From Flavobacterium rivuli WB 3.3-2 = DSM 21788 (GTDB lineage Bacteria > Bacteroidota > Bacteroidia > Flavobacteriales > Flavobacteriaceae): a DNA stretch of 64,000 bases. Shown one piece after another: positions 35,315 to 43,141 of this stretch (positions are counted from its first letter, which is position 1; each line of letters opens with the position of its first letter). Both the position numbers and the translations under genes were made by a program. The notes below the pieces were generated by a model. It worked only from the letters and a program-made list of their open reading frames with translations, did not search any database and was not told the origin of the DNA. Where the stretch lies: contig NZ_KB899973.1 of the NCBI RefSeq assembly GCF_000378485.1, positions 1 through 64,000 on the forward strand, read 5' to 3'.

Positions 35315-37009
35315 TTAGTTACGTATTAGTTTTTTATATTTAATACGCTTAGGTGTTAAATCGCCACCAAGGCGTTTTTTGCGGTTCTCCTCATATTCAG
35401 AGAAACTTCCCTCAAAAAAGTAAACTTCAGAGTCGCCTTCAAAAGCAAGGATGTGTGTACACACCCTGTCCAGGAACCACCTGTCGTGGCTAATAACTAC
35501 TGCACAGCCGGCAAAATTTTCAAGTCCCTCTTCGAGCGCACGAAGCGTATTAATATCAAGGTCATTGGTAGGCTCATCCAGTAGCAATACATTACCTTCC
35601 TCTTTAAGTGTCATGGCAAGGTGCAGCCTGTTACGCTCACCCCCCGATAGTGTAGAAACTTTTTTATTTTGCTCACTGCCACCAAAGTTAAAACGGCTAA
35701 GGTAAGCACGGCTGTTAACCTGCCTGCCCCCCATCATAATAAGCTCCTGCCCATCGCAAAAGTTTTCCCAGATAGATTTTTCAGGATTAATATTAGAGTG
35801 GCTTTGGTCTACATAGGCTATCTTAACGGTATCGCCTACGGCAAACTCGCCTTTATCCGGCTGTAGCTCATCCATTATCATTTTAAATATAGTGGTTTTA
35901 CCGGCACCATTGGGGCCTATAATGCCTACTATACCTGCCTGCGGCAACGTAAAGTTTAAATTATCATATAGTACTTTATCGCCAAAGGCTTTAGCTACAG
36001 CCTTAGCATCTATAACATTAGTACCCAGCCTTGGGCCGTTAGGTATATAAATTTCCAATTTTTCGTCAAGCTCTTTCTGGTCTTCGTTAAGTAGCTTGTC
36101 ATAGTTTTGTAAACGTGCCTTTTGTTTAGTCTGGCGGCCTTTAGCACCCTGGCGAACCCAGTCAAGCTCGCGCTCAAGGGTCTTACGGCGTTTAGACGCA
36201 GTTTTCTCTTCCATCTCCATACGCTTAGACTTCTGGTCGAGCCATGAAGAGTAATTGCCTTTCCACGGAATCCCTTCTCCCCTGTCAAGCTCCAGTATCC
36301 ATCCGGCAACGTTATCAAGAAAATAGCGGTCGTGGGTTACGGCAATAACAGTACCTGCATAGTGCTGTAAATGCTGCTCTAACCACAATACACTTTCGGC
36401 ATCAAGGTGGTTAGTAGGCTCATCAAGCAGTAATACATCCGGTTGTTGTAGAAGCAATCTGCAAAGTGCTACACGTCTTCTCTCTCCACCCGAAAGTACT
36501 TTTATAGGGGTATCCGGCTCGGCAGTACGCAGGGCATCCATAGCTATTTCCAGCTTAGTGTCCAACTCCCATGCGCCAGATGCATCTATCTGATCCTGTA
36601 GCACTGCCTGGCGCTCCATAAGCTTATCCATTTTATCAGGATTTTCATAAACCTCAGGATCGCCAAAGCTGTCGTTTATTTTATTAAATTCGTCAAGAAG
36701 CGCAACCGTTTCGGCCACACCCTCGCGCACAATTTCTATAACAGTTTTATTCTCGTCAAGTATAGGTTCCTGTTCAAGGTAACCCACAGTGTAGCCGGGA
36801 GCAAAAACAACATCGCCCTGATAGTTTTTATCCTGGCCGGCAATAATTTTTAATAATGACGATTTACCCGAACCGTTTAAACCAAGGATACCAATTTTAG
36901 CACCATAGAAAAAACTCAGGTAAATATCTTTAAGTACAGGTTTGTTTGCGCCGGGATAGGTCTTGCCTAACTTCGACATCGAAAAAATTACTTTCTTATC
37001 GTCTGACAT
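35315..37009 (-). CDS. ettA: Energy-dependent translational throttle protein EttA (ABC-F)
   Basis: 564 residues, normal for EttA. Two ABC modules: Walker A GLNGSGKSS and signature LSGGERRRVALC with LLDEPTNHLD in the first; GPNGAGKTT, LSGGERNRLHLA and LLDEPTNDLD in the second. The arm insertion in module 1 and the PtIM linker with the basic stretch KRRKTLERELDWVRQGAKGRQTK separate this from UvrA or transporters. It binds the ribosomal E site and gates the first elongation step by ATP/ADP level. Its neighbour upstream is an inverted-repeat unit inserted between it and a small membrane-protein gene. Confidence 0.96.
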   Translation of the reverse strand: MSDDKKVIFSMSKLGKTYPGANKPVLKDIYLSFFYGAKIGILGLNGSGKSSLLKIIAGQDKNYQGDVVFAPGYTVGYLEQEPILDENKTVIEIVREGVAETVALLDEFNKINDSFGDPEVYENPDKMDKLMERQAVLQDQIDASGAWELDTKLEIAMDALRTAEPDTPIKVLSGGERRRVALCRLLLQQPDVLLLDEPTNHLDAESVLWLEQHLQHYAGTVIAVTHDRYFLDNVAGWILELDRGEGIPWKGNYSSWLDQKSKRMEMEEKTASKRRKTLERELDWVRQGAKGRQTKQKARLQNYDKLLNEDQKELDEKLEIYIPNGPRLGTNVIDAKAVAKAFGDKVLYDNLNFTLPQAGIVGIIGPNGAGKTTIFKMIMDELQPDKGEFAVGDTVKIAYVDQSHSNINPEKSIWENFCDGQELIMMGGRQVNSRAYLSRFNFGGSEQNKKVSTLSGGERNRLHLAMTLKEEGNVLLLDEPTNDLDINTLRALEEGLENFAGCAVVISHDRWFLDRVCTHILAFEGDSEVYFFEGSFSEYEENRKKRLGGDLTPKRIKYKKLIRN

Positions 37010-37017
37010 GTTTTTTT

Positions 37018-37465
37018 GTTTATTGTTTGTAGTTTATAGTTATCCTACTGTTTAAATTTTAAACCTTTAATTTCTGTATTTATGAGATAGTTCATCATTG
37101 AACCAATTTTGTTTTTCTCAAGTTCAGCCATCTCATTTAACTTAAAATGCTGTTCAATGGTTATCAACTTTTTGTCAAAAGCTCGATATGATTGAGACTT
37201 GACCTCTCCACAAGAACCTTTTGCAATACTAAGAAAATATATAAATTCCTTATTGCCATTTCGTTCAAAGCCTTCGGCAATATTATCCATAATGCTTCCT
37301 GAGGAACGGTCTATCTGATCTTTAAGGGAATAATTTGTTTTTAAGTTTGTTGTTTGAATTAAATAATCAACATATTGACAAATCTCTCTCGCAAGTTGCC
37401 AAATCTGTAAATCTTCAAAACGGTTTATTTTCGCCATACAAAACTATAAACAACAAACAATAAAC
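37018..37465 (-). mobile_element. Inverted-repeat-bounded unit carrying a four-helix-bundle gene
   Basis: Left arm 37018-37041 and right arm 37442-37465 are reverse complements over 24 bases with one mismatch. The arms hug the enclosed gene: two bases after its stop and three before its start. The arms are built from heptamers of the form AAACnAn. The unit sits between the CAL67264-like gene (two bases from its stop) and ettA (eight bases from its start), all on the minus strand. This is the layout of a 23S rRNA intervening sequence, but here it is in an mRNA spacer. Mobility is inferred. Confidence 0.65.
37045..37437 (-). CDS. Four-helix-bundle protein of the 23S rRNA intervening-sequence type
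   Basis: 130 residues. Characteristic start INRFEDLQIWQLAREICQYV, then LKDQIDRSSGSIMDNIAEGFERNGNKEF, the hallmark of the IVS-encoded four-helix-bundle family (S23-like), and LSIAKGSCGEVKSQ. The protein folds as a homopentamer of helical bundles in known structures and is thought to bind nucleic acid; function is unknown. It has no promoter of its own between the arm and ATG, so expression depends on read-through from upstream. The arm overlaps the ribosome-binding region, so pairing of the two arms in RNA would affect translation. Confidence 0.92.
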   Translation of the reverse strand: MAKINRFEDLQIWQLAREICQYVDYLIQTTNLKTNYSLKDQIDRSSGSIMDNIAEGFERNGNKEFIYFLSIAKGSCGEVKSQSYRAFDKKLITIEQHFKLNEMAELEKNKIGSMMNYLINTEIKGLKFKQ

Positions 37466-37467
37466 TT

Positions 37468-37647
37468 TTACACTCTTCCTTTCAGCGCGTTAAAAACCCA
37501 TGCAATGGCAAAAAAGCCTATTCCTACAGCAGCAAAGCCATAGCCTGCAACCTCGTTATATTTAAATGCGCCTAAGCCTATAAGTAATAACCCCATAAGG
37601 ACCATTATTAAAGTGGCCCAGCCCAGCACCGTATTCTTGTTCATCAT
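37468..37647 (-). CDS. Small two-helix membrane protein, CAL67264 family
   Basis: 59 residues from ATG at 37647, or 58 from the adjacent ATG at 37644. Sequence pattern MNKNTVLGWATLIMVLMG... then GLLLIGLGAFKYNEVAGYG and FAAVGIGFFAIAWVFNALKG: two membrane helices with a short loop. It matches my memory of the flavobacterial CAL67264 small membrane protein family, of unknown function, often beside ettA. A GATATTTG at about 37669-37676 (minus strand, inverted) resembles a -7 element with one change. Confidence 0.8.
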   Translation of the reverse strand: MMNKNTVLGWATLIMVLMGLLLIGLGAFKYNEVAGYGFAAVGIGFFAIAWVFNALKGRV

Positions 37648-37730
37648 GTTTTTTAAATTATTTAAAAAGCAAATATCGGTAACTTTTACGTATTTGTAAA
37701 ACTACATTTATTGAAATTAACGGTAAATAA

Positions 37731-38564
37731 TTACTCTTTAATAAGGTATATACCGTCTTCTTTAATTTCTATAAGCTTTTGCTTGTACAAAGTGCCAATA
37801 GCTTTTTTAAAGGTTTTCTTGCTCATCTTCAGTACTGTTTTAATATCTTCGGGATGGCTGTCATCGTTTAGCCTAAGAAACCCGCGGCTGGCTCTAAGCT
37901 CGTCTAATATCTTTTCGGCATTAGGCTCTATGCTTTCAAAGCCCGGTTTTTGTATAGAAACGTCTATTTTATTATCAGCGCGTATGGTCTTTACAAAGCC
38001 TTTTATGCGGTCGCCTGTACGCAGGTCGTCATATACCTCATTTTTGTACAGTAGGCCTTTAAATTGTTCATTAATAATTACATTAATGCCTAAGTCGGTT
38101 ATGTGCGATACTATAAGGTCTACCTCCTCACCTTCTTCAACCGTTAAATCTTCATTTTTAAGAAACTGGTTTAGCTTACTCGACCCTACAAGGCGGTTCG
38201 ATTTTTCGTCGAGAAACATGTGTATCAGGTAGCGTTTACCTCCTTCCATAGGGCGTGCCTGCTCGCGAAAAGGCACAAAAAGGTCTTTCTCAAGGCCCCA
38301 GTTCATGAACGCGCCAAATTTATTAGTATAGCTTACGCGAAGCAGCGCAAACTCGTTAAGATAAATATAGGGTTCCAGTGTGGTAGCTACCATACGTTCC
38401 TCCTGGTCAAGGTATACAAAAACAGTAAGTTCCTGCCCTATCTCAAACTCTTCCGGTACGTATTTATTGGGTAAAAGAATGTCATCTTTACCATCGCTTA
38501 AATATAATCCTACACTGGTATCCCTAACTATACTAAGGGTATTGTATTTTCCTAATTCGATCAT
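37731..38564 (-). CDS. cvfB: CvfB-family S1 RNA-binding protein
   Basis: 277 residues. Tandem S1-like domains: residues 1-65 (YNTLSIVRDTSVGLYLSDG), 70-135 (LRVSYTNKFGAFMNWGLEKDLFVPF) and 145-215 (VDLIVSHITDLGINVIINEQFKGLLY), followed by a C-terminal winged helix (KMSKKTFKKAIGTLYKQKLIEI). This order is that of CvfB/YitL proteins, cytoplasmic RNA binders that influence virulence gene expression in Staphylococcus. The role in this organism is not known. It has its own TACCTTTG promoter element. Confidence 0.88.
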   Translation of the reverse strand: MIELGKYNTLSIVRDTSVGLYLSDGKDDILLPNKYVPEEFEIGQELTVFVYLDQEERMVATTLEPYIYLNEFALLRVSYTNKFGAFMNWGLEKDLFVPFREQARPMEGGKRYLIHMFLDEKSNRLVGSSKLNQFLKNEDLTVEEGEEVDLIVSHITDLGINVIINEQFKGLLYKNEVYDDLRTGDRIKGFVKTIRADNKIDVSIQKPGFESIEPNAEKILDELRASRGFLRLNDDSHPEDIKTVLKMSKKTFKKAIGTLYKQKLIEIKEDGIYLIKE

Positions 38565-38583
38565 TATTGCATTATTGAAGCTG

Positions 38584-38591
38584 CAAAGGTA
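38584..38591 (-). promoter_or_regulatory. -7 element TACCTTTG of cvfB
   Basis: Perfect TAnnTTTG on the minus strand, 19 bases before the ATG at 38564. Confidence 0.55.
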
Positions 38592-38638
38592 CGAAGAATA
38601 GAAACAGGAATTTATTAGTTAGGTTTAGGAATAAAAAT

Positions 38639-38646
38639 TACTTTTG
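38639..38646 (+). promoter_or_regulatory. -7 element TACTTTTG of the 175-aa protein gene
   Basis: Perfect TAnnTTTG 18 bases before the ATG at 38665. It argues that the TTG (38644) and ATG (38647) in-frame starts are not used. Confidence 0.55.
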
Positions 38647-38664
38647 ATGTTTAATTTAATAGTT

Positions 38665-39171
38665 ATGCAAATTAAAGTTGAGTCGTTTAAGATAAAAGAT
38701 TGGGATGAGGTACAAACAGGTATAGTTTTAGCCGAAAATGAGCAATGGATTCTGGTAAAATACATACCTGTAGACTATGCAATTGATGGTTATAATATAT
38801 TTAATAAAAAACATATATTAAAACGCCATAGTGGTAAAGACGAAAAACAAATTGAACGCGTTACTAAACTGAAAGGCATTACTATAGAAAAGCCCGACGG
38901 GTTTGATTTTGCCGATACCCCGGGGTTGCTGCAATGGAGCGAGGAACAATTTGGCCTGTTCGCCTTCCAGACAGAAGATGAATATGCCGCTTTTTACGGA
39001 AAACTGAACCGCATAGAAAAAAACATTCTTGTTATAGACAGCATTTTTGCCGACGGTAAGGTAGAACCCAATTACGATTATGAGTTTGATTTAGATGAGG
39101 TTCGTGCCATTACTTTTGGCAGTGATTATTTTGAATCGATGCGCTTGTTATGGCTGGACGAAAACAAATAA
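38665..39171 (+). CDS. Hypothetical cytoplasmic protein
   Basis: 168 residues starting MQIKVESFKIKDWDEVQTG. No signal peptide or membrane segment. N-terminal half looks beta-rich (GIVLAENEQWILVKYIPVDYAIDGYNIFNKKHI), a segment like those of WYL-less regulatory or Sm-like small domains, but I cannot name a family. The second half is acidic (QTEDEYAAFYGKLNRIE, DEVRAITFGSDYFE). Single gene with promoter upstream and terminator-like hairpin at 39324. The 150 bases behind it hold a small hairpin CCTGA...TCAGG but no gene. Confidence 0.75.
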   Translation: MQIKVESFKIKDWDEVQTGIVLAENEQWILVKYIPVDYAIDGYNIFNKKHILKRHSGKDEKQIERVTKLKGITIEKPDGFDFADTPGLLQWSEEQFGLFAFQTEDEYAAFYGKLNRIEKNILVIDSIFADGKVEPNYDYEFDLDEVRAITFGSDYFESMRLLWLDENK

Positions 39172-39323
39172 TACCCTGATTGTAATAGAAGTCAGGATTA
39201 TATCTTATTTGAAAAATTAGGTTATACAAAAACAAAACGTGTATATGACGAAAACTTGCCATGTGTAAATCATAGGAAGATGTTGCTGTAACCGCTCAAC
39301 ATTAATTTTTAAAAACAGCTACT

Positions 39324-39358
39324 GCCGGCCTTATATTTTTTTATAGAGCCGGCTTTTA
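39324..39358 (+). terminator. Hairpin terminator
   Basis: GCCGGC...TATA pairs with TATA...GCCGGC around a T-rich loop with a two-base mismatch and is followed by TTTTATT. It lies between convergent genes. Confidence 0.75.
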
Positions 39359-39360
39359 TT

Positions 39361-40719
39361 CTATATCTTTTTAATAAGGCTCCTTGCTGCAGTTTGAACA
39401 GGATCCCATACTGGCGAAAATGGTGGCGCATAAGATAGATCGAGGTCTATAATGTTTTGCAGCGTTAAGTTATGTGTCACTGCCGTAGCTAAAACATCAA
39501 TACGTTTGGCAGCTCCTTCTTCACCAAGTATCTGGCCTCCTAAAAGCCTGCCACTATTTTTTTCGGCTAATAGCTTAACACAAATATCTTTTGCTCCCGG
39601 ATAATAATCAGCTCTTGTTTTACTTGTAATTGTGGTAGTTACATACTCTATATTTAGAGCTTTAAGTTCTCTTTCCTGTAAGCCGGTACGGGCTACTTCA
39701 TACTTGCATATTTTGCATACTGCCGTACCCACTGCTCCCGGAAATATAGCGTTTTGCCCAGATATATTAGTTCCTGCAACAAGGCCTGTTTTATTTGCAA
39801 CCGTACCCAGTGCTACATAAAAATGCTGCTTGCTTACCAAGTTTAAAGTTTCTGTACAATCGCCTGCTGCCCAAACATCGGGTACATTTGTCAGCATTTG
39901 TGCATTAACCTTAATAGCATCTTTAACACCCAGTGCTATTTTACTGCCTTTAAGAAATGCGGTATTAGGTGCAGATCCTATGCCCAGTATAACAATATCG
40001 GCATCAATTGTTCTGTTATTAGTAATAACTCCTGTAGCTTTGTTTCCTTCAATTTTAAATCCTGTGAGTTCTTCATTTAAGTATAATGTTACACCTAAAT
40101 CACGAATAGCATTTGATACTACCACACCCATATCAGGGTCTAATGTGGGCATTACCTGCTCCTGACGGTTTATAAGAGAAACCTCCATACCACGTATAAG
40201 CATGGCTTCGGCCATTTCAAGCCCAATATACCCACCACCTACTATTACAGCTTTTTTAGGTTTAAAATCCCTGATATACTGCTCTATCTTAATACCGCTT
40301 TTTAAGGTAGATACTCCAAAAACATTCTCTGCATCGTAGCCTGTTATATGTTCAGGACAATATGGTTTGCCTCCCGTTGCAATAAGTAATTGGTCATATT
40401 CCTGCCAAAATTCGGTATCCTGTTCTTTATTCAATACCTTAATCCGTTTATTATCGGTGTCAACCTCAAGTACCCGATGCATAGTTCGCACATCAATTTT
40501 ATATTTATTGCGAAATTCCTCCGGGCTGCGGCGCACTAACTCTTCAGATGTAGCTACCTCTCCCGATATAAAGTAAGGTATTCCGCATGCAGAGTACGAT
40601 GTATAATGTGATTTTTCGAATACGATGATCTCTTTATCCGGATGGTCACGGCGTACTTTTGATGCGGCAGACATTCCCGCGGCATCTCCACCAATAATTA
40701 CAAGTTTGCTATTTGGCAT
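39361..40719 (-). CDS. FAD-dependent pyridine nucleotide-disulfide oxidoreductase (CoA-disulfide reductase-like)
   Basis: 452 residues. N-terminal FAD site IIGGDAAGMSAASKVRR, single redox cysteine C45 in YSACGIPYFISG, NAD(P) site KAVIVGGGYIGLEMAEAM, second FAD motif VPDVWAAGDCTE, and the C-terminal dimerisation domain with SYAPPFSPVWDP. The single-Cys SxxCGxP motif places it in the CoA-disulfide reductase / NADH oxidase / NADH peroxidase branch. The likely job is keeping low-molecular thiols reduced or handling peroxide; which one is open. It follows the antiporter by 5 bases, suggesting one operon. Confidence 0.9.
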   Translation of the reverse strand: MPNSKLVIIGGDAAGMSAASKVRRDHPDKEIIVFEKSHYTSYSACGIPYFISGEVATSEELVRRSPEEFRNKYKIDVRTMHRVLEVDTDNKRIKVLNKEQDTEFWQEYDQLLIATGGKPYCPEHITGYDAENVFGVSTLKSGIKIEQYIRDFKPKKAVIVGGGYIGLEMAEAMLIRGMEVSLINRQEQVMPTLDPDMGVVVSNAIRDLGVTLYLNEELTGFKIEGNKATGVITNNRTIDADIVILGIGSAPNTAFLKGSKIALGVKDAIKVNAQMLTNVPDVWAAGDCTETLNLVSKQHFYVALGTVANKTGLVAGTNISGQNAIFPGAVGTAVCKICKYEVARTGLQERELKALNIEYVTTTITSKTRADYYPGAKDICVKLLAEKNSGRLLGGQILGEEGAAKRIDVLATAVTHNLTLQNIIDLDLSYAPPFSPVWDPVQTAARSLIKKI

Positions 40720-40724
40720 AGTGG

Positions 40725-41978
40725 TTAATTAAAGTCATAATGCTTAATTCGTTTTTGTACATAGCGCGCCGAAATACCGTGTATTACTACAGAAAAAAAG
40801 ATGGTTGCTGTTGTAACTGCAATCAGTTTTTCAGGGTTGGTAAACGGTGCTGCGGCAAGAGCATAGGCCAGATAATATAATGAACCTATGCCGCGTATGC
40901 CATAAAACGAAAGTACAAATTTTTGGAATGGATTTAACCCTGTTTTTATAAGAGATAAATAACCTGCTATAGGCCTTACAACGAGCACCATAATTAAGGC
41001 TGTACTCATAATTTGAATATCATAAAAAATTTTATAGTGAAATGCAATGAAAAAACCTATGGTTATAAATATTACAGCTACCACAAAACTTTCCAGTTCT
41101 TCATTAAAATTATGCAGGCTGTTCATGTGCTTAGAATGCTTATCATAGTTACTAAACATACAGGCCGCACAAAATACCGCAAGAAAACCATAACCCCCTA
41201 TAAACTCTGTAATAGCAAATGGCAACGATAGTAGTGCCAGCGAAAGTATACCGCGGCTTATCCTTCCTAAAGTATCGTGATTAGTACTAATAGAAAATAC
41301 AATTTTACAAAGCCCCCAGCCACACACTAAGCCTATTATAACCCCAAGCAAAATTTTTATAAGAAATTCGTGCAATAGCCACTCTCCTATCCAGTTCTCA
41401 TAATCAAGCCCTTTTGTTACAGCAAAAATAGCAAGATACGTAAACGGGAAAGCAAGCCCATCGTTTACCCCGGCTTCTGCAGTTAAGCCCAGTTTACTTT
41501 GCGATGTATCTTCTTCTCCCGGTTCAGATGTTTGCAGTTCAGATGCCAATACAGGATCTGTTGGAGATATTAATGCTCCAAACAGTATGGCTGTTGCAGG
41601 CGCAAGGCCAATAATCCACCAGCCTAAATATGCTGCTGCTACAATGGTTACCGGCATGGCAATTATTAAAAGCCTGAATGCATTTCGCCATGTTTTCCAT
41701 TTAAAGGGTTCTTTTATGCGAAGCCCTGCATTAGCAAGTGCCACGAGAATTACAAATTCTGTAATATGCTTAATTTCTTCAAGGTTTTCAAGCGGTTTTA
41801 CTTCATAGCGGTGTGCAAATGCATATACAGCTGCCCCAATTATAAGGTATATAATGGGTGCCGACGTATATTTTTTCCGTAATACTTCCGGAATTATAGC
41901 AGCGAGTAAAGCAACCAATCCTGCAATTAATAAAAGATAATTATAGTGTTCTGTTTCAAAATATCCATGTTCATTCAT
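40725..41978 (-). CDS. CPA1-family cation:proton antiporter (NhaP-like)
   Basis: 417 residues from ATG 41978 (an upstream TTG at 41984 is the alternative). About 12-13 membrane helices. Family signatures: GALISPTDPVLASE (unwound helix with the TDP motif) and TAEAGVNDGLAFPFTYL, which carries the ND of the ion-binding site. It exchanges Na+ or K+ for H+ across the inner membrane. No C-terminal regulatory domain of the TrkA type is present. Operon partner: the downstream flavoprotein. Confidence 0.92.
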   Translation of the reverse strand: MNEHGYFETEHYNYLLLIAGLVALLAAIIPEVLRKKYTSAPIIYLIIGAAVYAFAHRYEVKPLENLEEIKHITEFVILVALANAGLRIKEPFKWKTWRNAFRLLIIAMPVTIVAAAYLGWWIIGLAPATAILFGALISPTDPVLASELQTSEPGEEDTSQSKLGLTAEAGVNDGLAFPFTYLAIFAVTKGLDYENWIGEWLLHEFLIKILLGVIIGLVCGWGLCKIVFSISTNHDTLGRISRGILSLALLSLPFAITEFIGGYGFLAVFCAACMFSNYDKHSKHMNSLHNFNEELESFVVAVIFITIGFFIAFHYKIFYDIQIMSTALIMVLVVRPIAGYLSLIKTGLNPFQKFVLSFYGIRGIGSLYYLAYALAAAPFTNPEKLIAVTTATIFFSVVIHGISARYVQKRIKHYDFN

Positions 41979-41990
41979 AAGCAATAGGTA

Positions 41991-42022
41991 AAAAAATAGC
42001 CAAAACTTGTGGTTTTGGCTAA
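41991..42022 (-). terminator. Terminator of the PH-domain protein gene
   Basis: On the minus strand TAGCCAAAAC and GTTTTGGCTA form a stem followed by seven T, directly after the 42045-42422 gene and before the antiporter start, so these are separate transcripts. Confidence 0.9.
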
Positions 42023-42044
42023 GTAATATAAAGGTATGTTGGTT

Positions 42045-42422
42045 TTAGCCCAAAATATGCTGTCCAAGTATTTGGTACACCTCGTTAATGTTATTGTCTT
42101 TGCCAAACTTTTTTACAATTGGCTGTACTTCGCCACGCACCCAAATTTTAAGGTCGGCATCAAGATCCATAAGGCCTGCGCTTTCTTTACTGAATTTAAT
42201 TACGCTGCTGTATGGTATCGATAAATACTCTACTTTACTCCCGGTAATACCTTGTTTATCAACTAAAATAAAACGTTTATTAGTAAATACAAACATATCG
42301 CGTATTACTTTAAAAGCTTTTTCTATGTTTTCTCCCGGCACTAATATTGGGGTGTATTCTTCCCTTAGTTTTACAATATCTACTGCCGAAGCGTTGCCCA
42401 TAATGGCGTTAAATAGTCCCAT
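42045..42422 (-). CDS. Bacterial PH-domain protein (bPH_1 / DUF1696-like)
   Basis: 125 residues, no signal peptide. It starts MGLFNAIMGNASAVDI and shows the bacterial PH-domain strands LVPGENIEKAFKVIRDMFVFTNKRFILVDKQGITGSKVEYLSIPYSSV read in short pieces: DMFVFTNKRFILVDKQG, then EYLSIPYSSVIKFSKE, then a C-terminal helix NINEVYQILGQ. Small proteins of this family form pentamer-like rings in solved structures; function unknown. Single gene with its own terminator. Confidence 0.82.
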   Translation of the reverse strand: MGLFNAIMGNASAVDIVKLREEYTPILVPGENIEKAFKVIRDMFVFTNKRFILVDKQGITGSKVEYLSIPYSSVIKFSKESAGLMDLDADLKIWVRGEVQPIVKKFGKDNNINEVYQILGQHILG

Positions 42423-42607
42423 AATTTGTAATTCGTATTATAAAGGTTATTAAAAGTAAAGCGTTATTTTTTGGTGCGGAAATTTACGCTTTATTTTTAT
42501 GTGTTTTTTATGATTTTAAAATCTGTTAAAAAAACTTTCTTAACTGTGTGTGCCTTCTTTAATAAGTCAAAAAATCACATTATATTTATGCTAAATCTCA
42601 ATTTAGA

Positions 42608-43090
42608 ATGAAATCTATCATCTCTATTTTATTATTTCTGTTTTCAATGAGCCTGTATCCACAACAGCAGGTATTGCACATTACCCCGGCCCAAATTTCA
42701 GAGCATATGACAACCACCAAAAACAAAAAAACAGTATTACAATTCTGGAACCCTAACTGTAAAGAAGTAAAGGATATACTGAAACAGTATAAAGCTGCCG
42801 AAGCAATGCATAACGATACCGACTTCTATTTTATCGCTATTACAAGTAAGGATACACTCATTACGAATGCTATTAAGGACAATAATTATCCTTACAAACT
42901 TTATGTAGCCGACGCAGCTGTGAACCCTGACTTATATGAAAGAATGGCCAGCTTCTGTAAAAAAATGTGTGCCTTATTGAACATCTAAGAATCAGAATTT
43001 CTAACAATGTATCTTGATAAAAATGACAAGGTAATATATGCAGGTTATGCTGCCTACAATGAAATAGAGAAGATTATGAGTATAAAATAA
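42608..43090 (+). pseudogene. Secreted thioredoxin-like protein, interrupted by in-frame TAA
   Basis: The first frame gives 126 residues: signal peptide MKSIISILLFLFSMSLYPQQ, then a thioredoxin-like core with KTVLQFWNPNCKEVKDILKQY, where the redox motif is reduced to one Cys, and FYFIAITSKD. It stops at TAA 42986-42988. Reading on in the same frame gives 33 more residues, MYLDKNDKVIYAGYAAYNEIEKI, the usual last strand and helix of a thioredoxin fold, then a normal stop at 43088-43090. The intact gene would be 160 residues; a single change such as AAA to TAA explains it. Read-through is the alternative. (The stretch shown is the second half in part.). Confidence 0.7.
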
Positions 43091-43141
43091 TTTTAACAAA
43101 TGCGATAATTTTCCGTATTTTCGACGTCATAATCTTACTAT

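Noticed and set aside
37018..37465. An rRNA operon carrying the intervening sequence
   Set aside because: Flanking sequence is protein-coding (CAL67264-like gene and ettA); no rRNA sequence is seen.
42986..42988. Recoded stop (selenocysteine or pyrrolysine)
   Set aside because: The codon is TAA, which is not used for either, and no recoding element is evident.
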